Of a stretch of DNA of 64,000 nt, positions 8,229-16,743 are shown piece after piece. The DNA is taken from assembly GCF_027922005.1 (NCBI RefSeq), contig NZ_BSEV01000037.1, forward strand, positions 1 through 64,000. The letters run 5' to 3'. Numbering within the stretch: the stretch's first letter is position 1; every line of letters begins with the position of its first letter. The notes below the pieces were generated by a model that was not told the origin of the DNA, ran no database searches, and was given only the letters and a program-made list of their open reading frames with translations. Source of the DNA: Streptosporangium carneum (GTDB taxonomy: Bacteria; Actinomycetota; Actinomycetes; Streptosporangiales; Streptosporangiaceae). A program made the position numbers and the translations under genes.

Positions 8229-9131
8229 TCAGGCGCCGTAAACGGGCTCCGGCGTCGCGGCCTCGCGCAGCAGGCCGGTGATCTCGGGGCCGAGGTCGGC
8301 CGCGTCCCAGCGGGCGCCGATGTCGGTGGTCGGCCCGTGCCGGAAGCCCTCCATCACGCAGACCTTGCCGCCCTCGACCTCGAAGACCCGCCCGGTCACG
8401 TCGCGGGACTCGGCGGAGCCGAGCCAGGCGACCAGGGGGGAGACGTTCTCCGGGGCCATGGCGTCGAAGGCGCCCTCCGCCACGGCGGCCATCGTGGCCG
8501 CGAAGACCTGCTCGGTCATCCGGGTGCGGGCGGCGGGGGCGATCGCGTTGACGGTCACGCCGTACCGGCCGAGCTCGGCGGCGGCGACCAGGGTGAGTCC
8601 CACGATGCCCGCCTTGGCCGCTGAGTAGTTGCCCTGTCCCACGCTGCCGAGCAGGCCCGCTCCGGACGAGGTGTTGATCACCCGGGCGTCCACGGGGCGG
8701 CCCGCCTTCGCCTCGGCCCGCCAGTGCAGCCCGGCGTGCTTCAGCGGCAGGAAGTGGCCCTTGAGGTGGACGCGCATCACCGCGTCCCACTCCTCCTCCG
8801 ACATGTTCACCAGCATGCGGTCACGCAGGAATCCGGCGTTGTTGACCAGCACGTCCAGCCCGCCGAAGGACTTCAGCGCGGTGGCGACCAGCCGCCTGGC
8901 GCCGCTGTCCGTCGCGATGTCGGAGCCGTCGGCCACGGCCTCCCCGCCCATCGCGCGGATCTCCTCGACCACCTCGTGGGCGGGCCCCTCCGAGCCGCCC
9001 TCGCCGGAGGCGCTCACACCGAGGTCGTTGACCACGACCTTGGCGCCCTGCCGGGCGAACTCCAGGGCGTGGGCGCGGCCGAGGCCACGCCCCGCGCCGG
9101 TCACGACGACGACACGGTCCTTGCAGATCAT
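8229..9131 (-). CDS. Steroid-cluster SDR oxidoreductase (Rv3548c-like)
   Basis: 300-residue short-chain dehydrogenase. Rossmann motif TGAGRGLGRAHA (about 10-21), NNAG, catalytic Ser in INTSSGAGLLG, and YSAAK (Tyr and Lys present). The C-terminus after the SDR core is longer than usual, as in the multifunctional hydroxyacyl-CoA dehydrogenase-like subgroup. It is divergent from echA20-ipdA-ipdB-ipdC, the arrangement of Rv3548c relative to Rv3550-3553 in Mycobacterium tuberculosis, so I infer a role in ring C/D catabolism. The shared intergenic region carries a KstR2-like operator (9213-9226). Confidence 0.85.
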   Translation of the reverse strand: MICKDRVVVVTGAGRGLGRAHALEFARQGAKVVVNDLGVSASGEGGSEGPAHEVVEEIRAMGGEAVADGSDIATDSGARRLVATALKSFGGLDVLVNNAGFLRDRMLVNMSEEEWDAVMRVHLKGHFLPLKHAGLHWRAEAKAGRPVDARVINTSSGAGLLGSVGQGNYSAAKAGIVGLTLVAAAELGRYGVTVNAIAPAARTRMTEQVFAATMAAVAEGAFDAMAPENVSPLVAWLGSAESRDVTGRVFEVEGGKVCVMEGFRHGPTTDIGARWDAADLGPEITGLLREAATPEPVYGA

Positions 9132-9212
9132 TCTCAGCTCTCCTCGCTGACGGTGGTGACGACCGGGATCCGGGGAGGTCAGGATGCCGCCCCTTCTGCT
9201 ACGTTTATTTCT

Positions 9213-9226
9213 AACAAATGTTTGGT
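9213..9226. promoter_or_regulatory. KstR2-like operator (site 1)
   Basis: AACAAATGTTTGGT matches the mycobacterial KstR2 consensus AnCAAGnnCTTGnT except for a symmetric G-to-A and C-to-T change in the half-sites. It lies in the 108-bp divergent region between the SDR and echA20 and overlaps the presumed promoter. GGAAAGG (9228-9234) downstream is the echA20 ribosome binding site. Confidence 0.7.
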
Positions 9227-9239
9227 GGAAAGGTAGCGT

Positions 9240-9989
9240 ATGGGAATCTCCACCAGGAACCACAGCGGTGGCATCGCCGAGGTCGTCGTGGACGCGCCCC
9301 CGGTCAACGCGCTGACCGTCTCTGGCTGGTTCGAGCTGGCGCGGGCCGTACAGGAGGCGGGGCGTGACCCCCGGACCCACGTCGTGGTGCTGCGCGCGGA
9401 GGGCCGGGGCTTCAACGCCGGAGTGGACATCAAGGAGATGCAGGCGACCACGGGGCACGACGCGCTGGTCGGAGCCAACCGCGGCTGCTACGCGGCGTTC
9501 GCCGCGGTCTACGACTGCGAGGTCCCGGTGATCGCCGCGGTGCAGGGGTTCTGCCTCGGCGGCGGCATCGGGCTGGTCGGCAACGCCGACGTCGTGGTGG
9601 CCTCGGACGACGCGTACTTCGGGCTGCCCGAAGTGGACAGGGGCGCGCTCGGCGCGGCCACCCACCTGGCCAGGCTGGTCCCCCAGCACCTGATGCGCGC
9701 CATGGTCTACACCTGCCGCAACGTCACCGCCGCCGAGCTGCACGCCTTCGGCTCGGTGCTGGAGGTCGTCCCCCGCGACCGGCTGCGCGAGGCCGCCCTG
9801 GAGGTCGCCGCCCAGATCGCGGACAAGGACCCCTACGTCATCCGGCGGGCCAAGGAGTCGCTGAACGGCATCGACCCGATCGACGTCAAGCGCAGCTACC
9901 GCTTCGAGCAGGGCTTCACCTTCGAGCTCAACCTGATGGGCGCGGGGGACCGGCACCGCGACACCTTCGTCTCGGAGGGAGCGCGATGA
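9240..9989 (+). CDS. echA20: EchA20-type ring D hydrolase
   Basis: 249-residue crotonase-fold enzyme. Features: oxyanion-hole segment GRGFNAGVDIKEM (about 58-70) and GFCLGGGIGLVG (about 103-114). In mycobacteria EchA20 hydrolyses ring D of HIEC-CoA. Assignment as EchA20 rather than a generic enoyl-CoA hydratase rests on context: first gene of the echA20-ipdA-ipdB-ipdC run. ATG 9240 has a good Shine-Dalgarno sequence. Its stop overlaps the ipdA start (ATGA), indicating translational coupling. Confidence 0.88.
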   Translation: MGISTRNHSGGIAEVVVDAPPVNALTVSGWFELARAVQEAGRDPRTHVVVLRAEGRGFNAGVDIKEMQATTGHDALVGANRGCYAAFAAVYDCEVPVIAAVQGFCLGGGIGLVGNADVVVASDDAYFGLPEVDRGALGAATHLARLVPQHLMRAMVYTCRNVTAAELHAFGSVLEVVPRDRLREAALEVAAQIADKDPYVIRRAKESLNGIDPIDVKRSYRFEQGFTFELNLMGAGDRHRDTFVSEGAR

Positions 9990-10843
9990 ACAAGACGATG
10001 TCGGTCGAGGAGATCGTCGGGTCGCTGGAGAGCGGCATGACGATCGGGATCGGCGGCTGGGGCTCGCGACGCAAGCCGATGGCCCTGGTCAGGGCGATCC
10101 ACCGCTCCCAGCTGACGGACCTGACGATCGTGTCGTACGGCGGCGCCGACGTGGGCCTGCTGTGCGCGGCGGGCAAGGTCCGCAAGGTGGTCGCCCCGTT
10201 CGTGACCCTCGACTCGATCCCCCTCGAACCGCACTTCAGGGCCGCCCGGCAGAGCGGGGCGGTCGAGTTCGCCGAGTACGACGAGGGCATGTTCATGTTC
10301 GGCCTGCTCGCCGCGGCGCACCGGCTGCCGTTCCTGCCGACCAGGGCGGGCCTCGGCTCCGACGTCATGCGGGTCAACCCGGGGCTGCGCACCGTTCGCT
10401 CGCCGTACGACGACGCAGAGGAACTGGTCGCGGTGCCCGCGCTGACGCTGGACGTGGCGCTGCTCCACATGGACAGGGCCGACACCCGGGGCAACGGCCA
10501 GTACCTCGGCGTCGACCCCTACATGGACGACCTGTTCGCCAAGGCGGCGGCCCGCTGCTACGTGAGCTGCGAGCGCCTGGTCGACCCCGGCAAGCTCGAG
10601 GGCCCGCCGCAGACCCTGCTGGTCAGCCGCATGCACGTCACCGGAGTCGTGGAGACGCCGAACGGCGGCCACTTCACCGACTGCGGCCCCGATCGGAGCC
10701 GTGACGAGGCGTTCCAGCGGCACTACGCGGCCTCGGCGGCCGACCCGCAGGCGTGGGCGGCGTTCACAGAGCGGTTCCTGTCCGGGGACGAGGCGGCCTA
10801 CCAGGAGGCGGTACGGCGCTGGCGTGAGGAGGAGGCACGATGA
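9986..10843 (+). CDS. ipdA: IpdA, CoA-transferase-fold ring C hydrolase subunit alpha
   Basis: 285 residues, alpha subunit of the IpdAB heterodimer that opens steroid ring C of COCHEA-CoA. The protein has the class I CoA-transferase fold, seen from the N-terminal GMTIGIGGWGSRRKP loop and the LGSDVMRVNP region. IpdAB works as a hydrolase, not as a transferase. Length is close to the mycobacterial protein (about 290). The gene overlaps echA20 and ipdB by ATGA at both ends, so stoichiometric translation of both subunits is expected. Confidence 0.9.
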   Translation: MNKTMSVEEIVGSLESGMTIGIGGWGSRRKPMALVRAIHRSQLTDLTIVSYGGADVGLLCAAGKVRKVVAPFVTLDSIPLEPHFRAARQSGAVEFAEYDEGMFMFGLLAAAHRLPFLPTRAGLGSDVMRVNPGLRTVRSPYDDAEELVAVPALTLDVALLHMDRADTRGNGQYLGVDPYMDDLFAKAAARCYVSCERLVDPGKLEGPPQTLLVSRMHVTGVVETPNGGHFTDCGPDRSRDEAFQRHYAASAADPQAWAAFTERFLSGDEAAYQEAVRRWREEEAR

Positions 10844-11592
10844 GCGTGACCCGTGCGGAGATCTGTGTGGTCGCCTGCGCCGAGGCCTGGCGTGGCGACG
10901 GAGAGATCCTGGCGGCGGCGATGGGCACCTGCTCGATCCTGGGAGCCAGGCTCGCCCGGCTCACCTTCGAGCCGGGACTGCTGACCACGGACGGCGGCGC
11001 GCTGCTCACCGCGGAGCCGGTGCCGTTCGGCGCGCCCGCGGGCCCGGCCGAGGGATGGATGCCCTTCCGCGACCACCTGTGGCTGGTGCAGAACGGACGC
11101 AGGCACGTGATGATGGGCGCCTCGCAGATCGACAGGCACGGCAACACCAACATCTCGGCGGTCGGCGAGTGGGAGCGGCCCAAGTCGCAGCTGCTCGGCG
11201 TGCGCGGCGCTCCCGGCAACACGATCTGCAACCCGACCAGCTACTGGATTCCCAGGCAGTCCACCCGGGTGTTCGTCCCCAGGGTCGACGTGGTCAGCGG
11301 CGTCGGCCACGACCGCGCCGCGGAGCTGGGCGCGCACGCGTCCCGCTTCCACGACCTGCGCCGCGTGGTGACCGACCTGGGAGTCTTCGACTTCGGCACG
11401 CCGGACGGCTCGATGCGGCTGGTCTCCGTCCACCCCGGCGTGGACGTCGAGCAGGTCGTGGCCGCCACGGGCTTCGAGCTCGTCGTCGGCGGCGACGTCC
11501 CCGAGACCCGGCTGCCGACGGACGAGGAGCTGAGGCTGATCCGCGAGGTGCTCGACCCGAGGTCGTCGCGGGACAGGGAGGTCCGGGCGTGA
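10840..11592 (+). CDS. ipdB: IpdB, ring C hydrolase subunit beta
   Basis: 250 residues, the same as mycobacterial IpdB. Beta subunit of the CoA-transferase-fold hydrolase IpdAB. Recognisable segments include the N-terminal region GDGEILAAAMGTCSILGARLA and the MMGASQIDRHGNTN motif typical of the beta chain, ending with VHPGVDVEQVVAATGFEL as in CoA-transferase beta subunits. Coupled to ipdA by ATGA. Its stop overlaps a GTG that opens a chain of two micro-ORFs leading to ipdC. Confidence 0.9.
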   Translation: MSVTRAEICVVACAEAWRGDGEILAAAMGTCSILGARLARLTFEPGLLTTDGGALLTAEPVPFGAPAGPAEGWMPFRDHLWLVQNGRRHVMMGASQIDRHGNTNISAVGEWERPKSQLLGVRGAPGNTICNPTSYWIPRQSTRVFVPRVDVVSGVGHDRAAELGAHASRFHDLRRVVTDLGVFDFGTPDGSMRLVSVHPGVDVEQVVAATGFELVVGGDVPETRLPTDEELRLIREVLDPRSSRDREVRA

Positions 11593-11642
11593 TCGAGGCG
11601 CTCGGCCCCGCCGCGCCGTACGACGGCGAGGCCGGGGCATGA
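11589..11642 (+). CDS. Micro-ORF 1 between ipdB and ipdC
   Basis: A 17-codon frame (GTG 11589) whose start overlaps the ipdB stop as GTGA and whose stop overlaps the next ATG as ATGA. It encodes VIEALGPAAPYDGEAGA. No homology is recognised. It may serve only to carry ribosomes from ipdB toward ipdC, or be incidental in GC-rich DNA. Confidence 0.3.
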   Translation: MIEALGPAAPYDGEAGA

Positions 11643-11743
11643 ACGGGGTGTGCCGCCTGAGCACGTCACCGCGCGGGGGAGGCCGGACCACGACCGGGAC
11701 TCCCGCGCCGGAGGTCACACGGGACAGGAAGGGGCGGGCATGA
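11639..11743 (+). CDS. Micro-ORF 2 between ipdB and ipdC
   Basis: A 34-codon frame (ATG 11639) that begins within the stop of micro-ORF 1 and ends with a TGA overlapping the ipdC ATG at 11740. It thus fills the entire gap. The product is Gly/Arg/Thr-rich with no recognised domain. ipdC also has its own Shine-Dalgarno sequence (GGAAGGGG, 11728-11735), so coupling would be supplementary. Confidence 0.3.
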   Translation: MNGVCRLSTSPRGGGRTTTGTPAPEVTRDRKGRA

Positions 11744-12804
11744 CCGACCAGGTGCTGAACACGCCGCTGACCCGGCTGACCGGGGTCCGCCACCCCGTCG
11801 TGCAGACGGGCATGGGCTGGGTCGCCGGCCCCCGGCTGGTCTCGGCGGTGGCGAACGCGGGCGGCCTGGGCATCCTCGCCTCGGCCACCATGACCCTCGA
11901 CCAGCTGGCCACCGCGATCGAGGAGGTCCGCTCGCGGACAGAGGCGCCCTTCGGGGTGAACCTGCGCGCCGACGCCTCCGACGCGGGCGACCGCATCGAC
12001 CTGCTGATCAGGAAGCGGGTGAAGGTCGCCTCGTTCGCCCTGGCCCCCCGCCAGGAGCTGATCGCCAAGCTGAAGGACGCGGGCGTCGTGGTGATCCCCT
12101 CGGTCGGGGCGCGGCGTCACGCGGAGAAGGTCGCGGCCTGGGGCGCGGACGCCGTGCTCGTCCAGGGAGGCGAGGGCGGCGGTCACACCGGAGCCGTCGC
12201 GACCACCCTGCTGCTTCCGCAGGTCGTCGACGCGGTCGACATCCCGGTGATCGCCGCGGGAGGCTTCTTCGACGGCCGGGGCCTGGCCGCGGCGCTCGCG
12301 TACGGCGCGGCGGGCGTGGCCATGGGCACCCGCTTCCTGCTCACCTCGGACAGCTCGGTGCCCGACGCCGTGAAGCGGCTCTACCTCGGCACGTCGGATA
12401 CCGTGGTCACCCGCCAGGTCGACGGCATGCCGCACCGGGTGCTGCGCACACCGCTGGTGAACGCGCTGGAGAGCTCGGGCAGGTTGTCAGGGCTGGTCCG
12501 CGCGGTGCGCAACGCCGCCAGGTTCCGCCGCGTCTCGGGCATGTCGTGGCCGGGCATGATCCGGGACGGCCTGGCCATGAAACACGGCAAGGAGCTCAGC
12601 TGGTCCCAGGTCCTCATGGCCGCCAACACGCCCATGCTGCTCAAGGCGGCGATGGTCGACGGCAGGCCGGATCTCGGGGTGATGGCCTCGGGCCAGGTGG
12701 TCGCGCTCATCGACGACCTGCCCTCCTGCGAGGAGCTGATCGACGCCGTCGTCACCCAGGCCGCGGACGTCCTGCGCGGTCTCGGCGCCAACCTGGCCGA
12801 CTGA
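11740..12804 (+). CDS. ipdC: IpdC, flavin-dependent steroid CoA reductase
   Basis: 354 residues, close to mycobacterial IpdC. Nitronate monooxygenase/2-nitropropane dioxygenase-type TIM barrel binding FMN: N-terminal GVRHPVVQTGMGWVAGP, GGLGILA, phosphate-binding VQGGEGGGHTG (about 144-154), and IPVIAAGGFFDGRGLAAALA plus MGTRFL. IpdC reduces the ring D-opened CoA thioester so IpdAB can act. I choose ATG 11740 over the earlier in-frame start at 11650 because it has GGAAGGGG at the correct distance and matches the family N-terminus. Confidence 0.9.
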   Translation: MTDQVLNTPLTRLTGVRHPVVQTGMGWVAGPRLVSAVANAGGLGILASATMTLDQLATAIEEVRSRTEAPFGVNLRADASDAGDRIDLLIRKRVKVASFALAPRQELIAKLKDAGVVVIPSVGARRHAEKVAAWGADAVLVQGGEGGGHTGAVATTLLLPQVVDAVDIPVIAAGGFFDGRGLAAALAYGAAGVAMGTRFLLTSDSSVPDAVKRLYLGTSDTVVTRQVDGMPHRVLRTPLVNALESSGRLSGLVRAVRNAARFRRVSGMSWPGMIRDGLAMKHGKELSWSQVLMAANTPMLLKAAMVDGRPDLGVMASGQVVALIDDLPSCEELIDAVVTQAADVLRGLGANLAD

Positions 12805-12848
12805 GGCGCCCCTCCGGTTCCGGCCGACTGAGGCGCCCCTCCGGTTCC
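12795..12848. repeat. 27-bp tandem duplication spanning the ipdC stop
   Basis: A 27-bp unit (12795-12821, repeated at 12822-12848) starts within the last codons of ipdC and includes its stop codon. The second copy is therefore entirely in the 3' flank. The following 12849-12920 is rich in partial repeats of GTCCCGCCCGG-type sequence. Confidence 0.85.
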
Positions 12849-13164
12849 GCCCGGCCGAGGAGTCCCGCCCGGTCGGCCGAGCGGTCCCGCCCGGCCGCGG
12901 AACCCGGCTCGCTCGGGTCGGCGGCGGGACACCGCCCGTTCCGGCCGGGGGCACAGCCCGCCACGGCCGGTGCGGAGATCGGATCGCGGCACGTCGGCCC
13001 GGTTTCGGTGCTCCTTCACGCGCCGCGGAGGCGGGCCATAACGCCATGGCATGGGAAGGTGTTAGCTACTCGAGTTCGATCTTCGGTGCCACCTTGAGGT
13101 GAGCCCGGCTCGTCCGGCTCCCAGGTTTCCTCCCACTCAGGAACCCCACGAGGAGTCATCGACA
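12849..13164. other. Intergenic region upstream of the M4 protease
   Basis: No gene is visible in these 316 bases. The left part is low-complexity GC-rich sequence. The right part holds the protease leader with its Shine-Dalgarno ACGAGGAG (13148-13155). No clear -10/-35 pair stands out. Confidence 0.5.
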
Positions 13165-15264
13165 GTGAGATCGAACAGCAGCTCGCGCACTGTGGCATTA
13201 CTCGCGGCGGGGGCGCTGGCGGTCGGCGTGCTGCACGCCGCCCCGCCCGCCTCTGCCGCTCCCACCCGCCTCGCGGCCGTCACCGCGCCGCCCTCGAGTC
13301 AGGGAACGGAGGCCGCGCCCCCCGCCCTGCACGCGCCCCCGGACGACCGCGCCCGCAGCCGCGCGCTCGACACCGCCGGCCGGGTCCTCACCGACAGGGC
13401 CGCCGCTCTGCGGGCCGGCGCCGGCGACACCTTCGAGCGCCCGACCGTCGCCTTCGGGCCGCGCGGCCTGCAGTACCTGACCTACAAGCGCCTGCACCGG
13501 GGACTTCCGGTCTTCGGCGGTGACGTGATCGTCGCCACCGACCGCGGCGGCACCGCGGTCACCGCCGTCACGACCGGCCAGCGCCGCGGCCTCGACGGCG
13601 TCGAGACCACGCCGACCGTCACCGCGGAGCGGGCCCGCGACATCGCCAGAGGCCTGCTGACCTCCGTCACCGGCCAGACCGCGCCGCGTCTCACGGTGCA
13701 CGCCGCCGGCGCGCGCCCCCGGCTGACCTGGGAGACCGTCGTCAGCGGCTCCTCGAAGGACGGGGCGGCGAACCTCCACGTGTACGTCGACGCCCGCGAC
13801 GGCTCGATCGCCGACCGCTGGGACGACGTGCGCCACGGCGTCGGCCACAGCTACTACAACGGCGACCCCGTCCACATCGACACCTCCGGTTCACCCGGCG
13901 CCCACACCCTCGTCGACCCGAAGCGGCCCGGCCTCCGGTGCAGCAGGGTCGACAACGTCCCCATCGACGGCGCCGACGACGAGTGGGGGAACGCCTCGCC
14001 CACCGACATGGAGACCTCCTGCGTCGACGCCCTCTTCGCCGCACAGCGCGAATGGGACATGGTGCGCGAGTGGCTGGGCCGCGACGGCTTCGACGGCAAC
14101 GGCAACGGCTTTCCGATCCTCGTCGGGAACAGGCAGCCCAACGCCACCTGGAGCGGCAGCGAGGTCGAGATCGGCCGCAACACGTCGGGCACCAAGCTGA
14201 TCGGCTCCCTGGACGTGGTCGGCCACGAGTTCGGTCACGCGATCTTCCAGTTCACCGGGGGCCCTCGGGGCGGCGACCCGGAGGCCTACACCCTCGACGA
14301 GTCGACCGGCGACATCTTCGGCACGCTCACCGAGCACTACGTCAACCACCCGGCCGCGATCGACGAGCCCGACTACCTGCTGGGCGAGAAGGTCGACTTC
14401 TTCGGTCCAGGGCCGCTGCGCAACATGTACGACCCGGCCGCCCTGGGCGGCACGCCGTGCTACAGCGAGCCGTTCCCCAGCGGGGACACCTACGCCGCGG
14501 CGGGCGTGCAGAACCACTGGTTCTACCTGCTCGCCGAGGGCAGCGCCCCCGCGGGCAAGCCGGCCAGCCCGGTCTGCGCGGGCGAGGGCGTGACCGGCGT
14601 GGGCCTTCGCAAGGCCGCTGAGATCTTCATGAGCGGGCTCCACCTCAAGACCGCGCCCTGGACCTACGTCAAGGCCCGCCAGGCCACCGTCCAGTCCGCG
14701 CTGGCCCTGTATCCCGGATGCGAGGAGGTGCGGCGGGTCAAGGCGGCCTGGGACGCCGTCACCGTGCCGGCGACGCCCGGCGAGCCCGACTGCGTGCCCA
14801 ACGACTTCTCCGTCCGGCTCGCGTCCCCCGACTCCACCGTCGAGGCGGGCCGGACCGCCACCACCGTCCTGACGACCACGACCACCTCGGGGCAGCGTCA
14901 GCAGGTCTCGCTCTCCTTCACCGGCGCGCCGTCCGGCGCGACCGTGACGGCCCAGCCCCCCGTCGTCGAGACCGACGGCAGCAGCACGATCACGCTGTCC
15001 ACGTCCGCGACGACCCCGCCGGGCGTCTACTCGATCACCGTCACCGCCACCGGGTCGGTCGTGCGCTCGGCGGCCTACACCGTGACCGTCACCCCGCCCG
15101 CCGTTCCCGCGTGGAAGCCCTACACCTCCTACAAGGCCGGCGACCAGGTGACCTACAAGGGCGCCACCTACCGGTGCAGGATCCGCCACCTGTCCCTGCC
15201 CGGCTGGGAACCGCCCAGGACGCCCGCCCTGTGGACGAAGGTCCGCGCCGGCCGGCCGTCCTGA
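13165..15264 (+). CDS. Secreted M4 (thermolysin-like) metalloprotease with chitin-binding tail
   Basis: 699 residues. A Sec signal peptide (about 1-30, ending ASA-AP) is followed by an FTP/PepSY-type propeptide to about residue 215 and the M4 catalytic domain. HEFGH (about 354-358) is the zinc/catalytic motif, DESTGD (about 377-382) supplies the third ligand, and NHWFYLL (about 450) the second catalytic His. After the protease come a beta-sandwich (about 545-640) and a C-terminal carbohydrate-binding module of the CBM5/12 chitin-binding type (AWKPYTSYKAGDQVTYKG, about 648-695). Extracellular, likely nutritional; the CBM would anchor it to chitin. GTG 13165 is chosen for its Shine-Dalgarno sequence and the signal peptide. 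It interrupts the steroid cluster. Confidence 0.9.
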   Translation: MRSNSSSRTVALLAAGALAVGVLHAAPPASAAPTRLAAVTAPPSSQGTEAAPPALHAPPDDRARSRALDTAGRVLTDRAAALRAGAGDTFERPTVAFGPRGLQYLTYKRLHRGLPVFGGDVIVATDRGGTAVTAVTTGQRRGLDGVETTPTVTAERARDIARGLLTSVTGQTAPRLTVHAAGARPRLTWETVVSGSSKDGAANLHVYVDARDGSIADRWDDVRHGVGHSYYNGDPVHIDTSGSPGAHTLVDPKRPGLRCSRVDNVPIDGADDEWGNASPTDMETSCVDALFAAQREWDMVREWLGRDGFDGNGNGFPILVGNRQPNATWSGSEVEIGRNTSGTKLIGSLDVVGHEFGHAIFQFTGGPRGGDPEAYTLDESTGDIFGTLTEHYVNHPAAIDEPDYLLGEKVDFFGPGPLRNMYDPAALGGTPCYSEPFPSGDTYAAAGVQNHWFYLLAEGSAPAGKPASPVCAGEGVTGVGLRKAAEIFMSGLHLKTAPWTYVKARQATVQSALALYPGCEEVRRVKAAWDAVTVPATPGEPDCVPNDFSVRLASPDSTVEAGRTATTVLTTTTTSGQRQQVSLSFTGAPSGATVTAQPPVVETDGSSTITLSTSATTPPGVYSITVTATGSVVRSAAYTVTVTPPAVPAWKPYTSYKAGDQVTYKGATYRCRIRHLSLPGWEPPRTPALWTKVRAGRPS

Positions 15265-15274
15265 CCCCTTTCCT

Positions 15275-15315
15275 GTCTGACGGGTGAGCCGCGCGACGCG
15301 GCCCACCCGTCAGAC
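15275..15315. terminator. Strong bidirectional hairpin terminator
   Basis: GTCTGACGGGTG (15275-15286) pairs perfectly with CACCCGTCAGAC (15304-15315). An inner stem GCCGCG/CGCGGC with loop CGA extends it, with one A/C mismatch. It separates the convergent protease and glycosyltransferase genes. Confidence 0.85.
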
Positions 15316-15328
15316 GGGGGACACGTCC

Positions 15329-16444
15329 CTACAGCTTCACCAGCTCGGGCACCAGCTCCGCCGGGGTCGGCAGGGACTCGATCTCGTTCCTGACCTCCCC
15401 GGCGGCCGAGCGCAGCCCCTCGTCGGTCAGCAGGACGTCGATCAGCGACGCGTCCAGCTCCTCGATCCGCGCCGAGAGCGCGCTGCCCCTGGCGCTCAGC
15501 GCGTCGGCGTTGAGGTGGCGGTCGGCGCCGTTCGGCAGGATGAGCTGGGGGACGCCCAGCGCGGAGCAGGTCAGCGCGGTTCCCGCGCCGCCGTGGTGGA
15601 CGGCCGCGACGCAGTGGCGCAGGAGCGCGCCCAGCGGGACCCAGCCCGTCGCCCGCACGTTCGGCGGAAGCTCGCCCAGTTCGGAGAGGTCCTTGTTGCC
15701 GACGGCGACGACGAACTGCGCGTCCACCTCCCCGGCCGCCGCGATGATCCGCTCGAACTCGCCGAGTCCGTGCGTCTCCGGCACCACCGTGCCCAGGGTG
15801 ATCGCGACCCGGGGCCGGTCGCCCGGGTCGAGCAGCCATTCGGGGAGCACCCCGCCGCCGTTGTAGGGGACGTAACGCATCGTCCACCTCGACGGCGTCC
15901 CCTCCAGCAGGCTGGGCGGGGCGACGTCGATCGTCTCGATCCGGTCGGGCACCGCGACCCCGTTCCGGTGGAACGCCGCGTCGGCGGGCGGCTCACGGAA
16001 CATCTCCGGTTCGAACCTGGCCATTCCGAAGTTGTGCGCGACGCACGGCACGCCCAGTCTGGCGGCGGCCACCGGCCCGGCCGTGAATATCGGGTCGTAG
16101 ACCACCAAGTCCGGGCGGAGCCGTTCGGCGATCCGGACGTGTTCGTCGACGTAGCCGTCCCACATCGAGATGGCGAGCGGCATGCGCTTCCTCATCTCCT
16201 CGGCCGACAGGTCGTGCATCGACTCGAGAAGCTCCGGCCTGTCCCTGAGGAAGTCGGCGACCATCCGTGCCGTGGTGAGGCCGGGTACGGCGTCCAGCGT
16301 GACCAGGCCGGCGTCACGGGCCGCCAGGCCGTCCCCTCCTGTGACGACGGTGACCTCGTGCCCCGCCAGGCGGAAGGCCCAGGCGAGCGGCACCATCGGA
16401 AACACGTGGCCTATTCCAGGGGCGGGTATGAAAAGCACGTGCAT
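15329..16444 (-). CDS. GT1-family (UGT/MGT-like) glycosyltransferase
   Basis: 371 residues, GT-B fold. N-terminal FIPAPGIGHVFPMVPLAWAF with the GxGH acceptor-side motif, a catalytic His near residue 13, and the C-terminal nucleotide-sugar region VHHGGAGTALTCSALGVPQL (HGGxGT signature). Family members glycosylate macrolides, aromatic polyketides or other small lipophilic aglycones; the acceptor here cannot be told. No sugar-biosynthesis or polyketide genes are adjacent, so a role in resistance/detoxification or as an orphan tailoring enzyme is possible. The SARP regulator upstream on the same strand may control it. Confidence 0.88.
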   Translation of the reverse strand: MHVLFIPAPGIGHVFPMVPLAWAFRLAGHEVTVVTGGDGLAARDAGLVTLDAVPGLTTARMVADFLRDRPELLESMHDLSAEEMRKRMPLAISMWDGYVDEHVRIAERLRPDLVVYDPIFTAGPVAAARLGVPCVAHNFGMARFEPEMFREPPADAAFHRNGVAVPDRIETIDVAPPSLLEGTPSRWTMRYVPYNGGGVLPEWLLDPGDRPRVAITLGTVVPETHGLGEFERIIAAAGEVDAQFVVAVGNKDLSELGELPPNVRATGWVPLGALLRHCVAAVHHGGAGTALTCSALGVPQLILPNGADRHLNADALSARGSALSARIEELDASLIDVLLTDEGLRSAAGEVRNEIESLPTPAELVPELVKL

Positions 16445-16743
16445 GGTGTGACAGGTCCCCTCTGTCGGTTGACACCTGTTTTGCCGGACTTTGCTTTTCC
16501 GGGGTCAAGTCAAGCGAACGTCATCCAGGTGATCAAGAGGTGATCGGCGGTTTTCCCGCGAATCCCGGCGAATCCGGCCGAGACGTCCCCTCGGGGCCGA
16601 GAAGCCGGACGTCATCCCCTGCGACCGAAGAGCATGATCAGGACCATGAAGGCGAGGGTCGCGGCGGTCCACCCCCAGCTCGCGATCGTCGCCTACGAGG
16701 CCGGCCCGGCCGGCACGGCACGGGGCTGAGACGCCTCACCCCC
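16445..16743. other. Intergenic region between SARP and glycosyltransferase
   Basis: Nearly 300 bases with no supported gene. Just upstream of the glycosyltransferase start are an interrupted inverted repeat (GGTGT...ACACC enclosing GACAG...CTGTC, about 16446-16477) and a short stem CCGGA...TCCGG near 16482-16500, which may be leader structures or operator sequence. TTGACTTGACC on the minus strand near 16505-16515 could be a -35 region. Confidence 0.35.
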
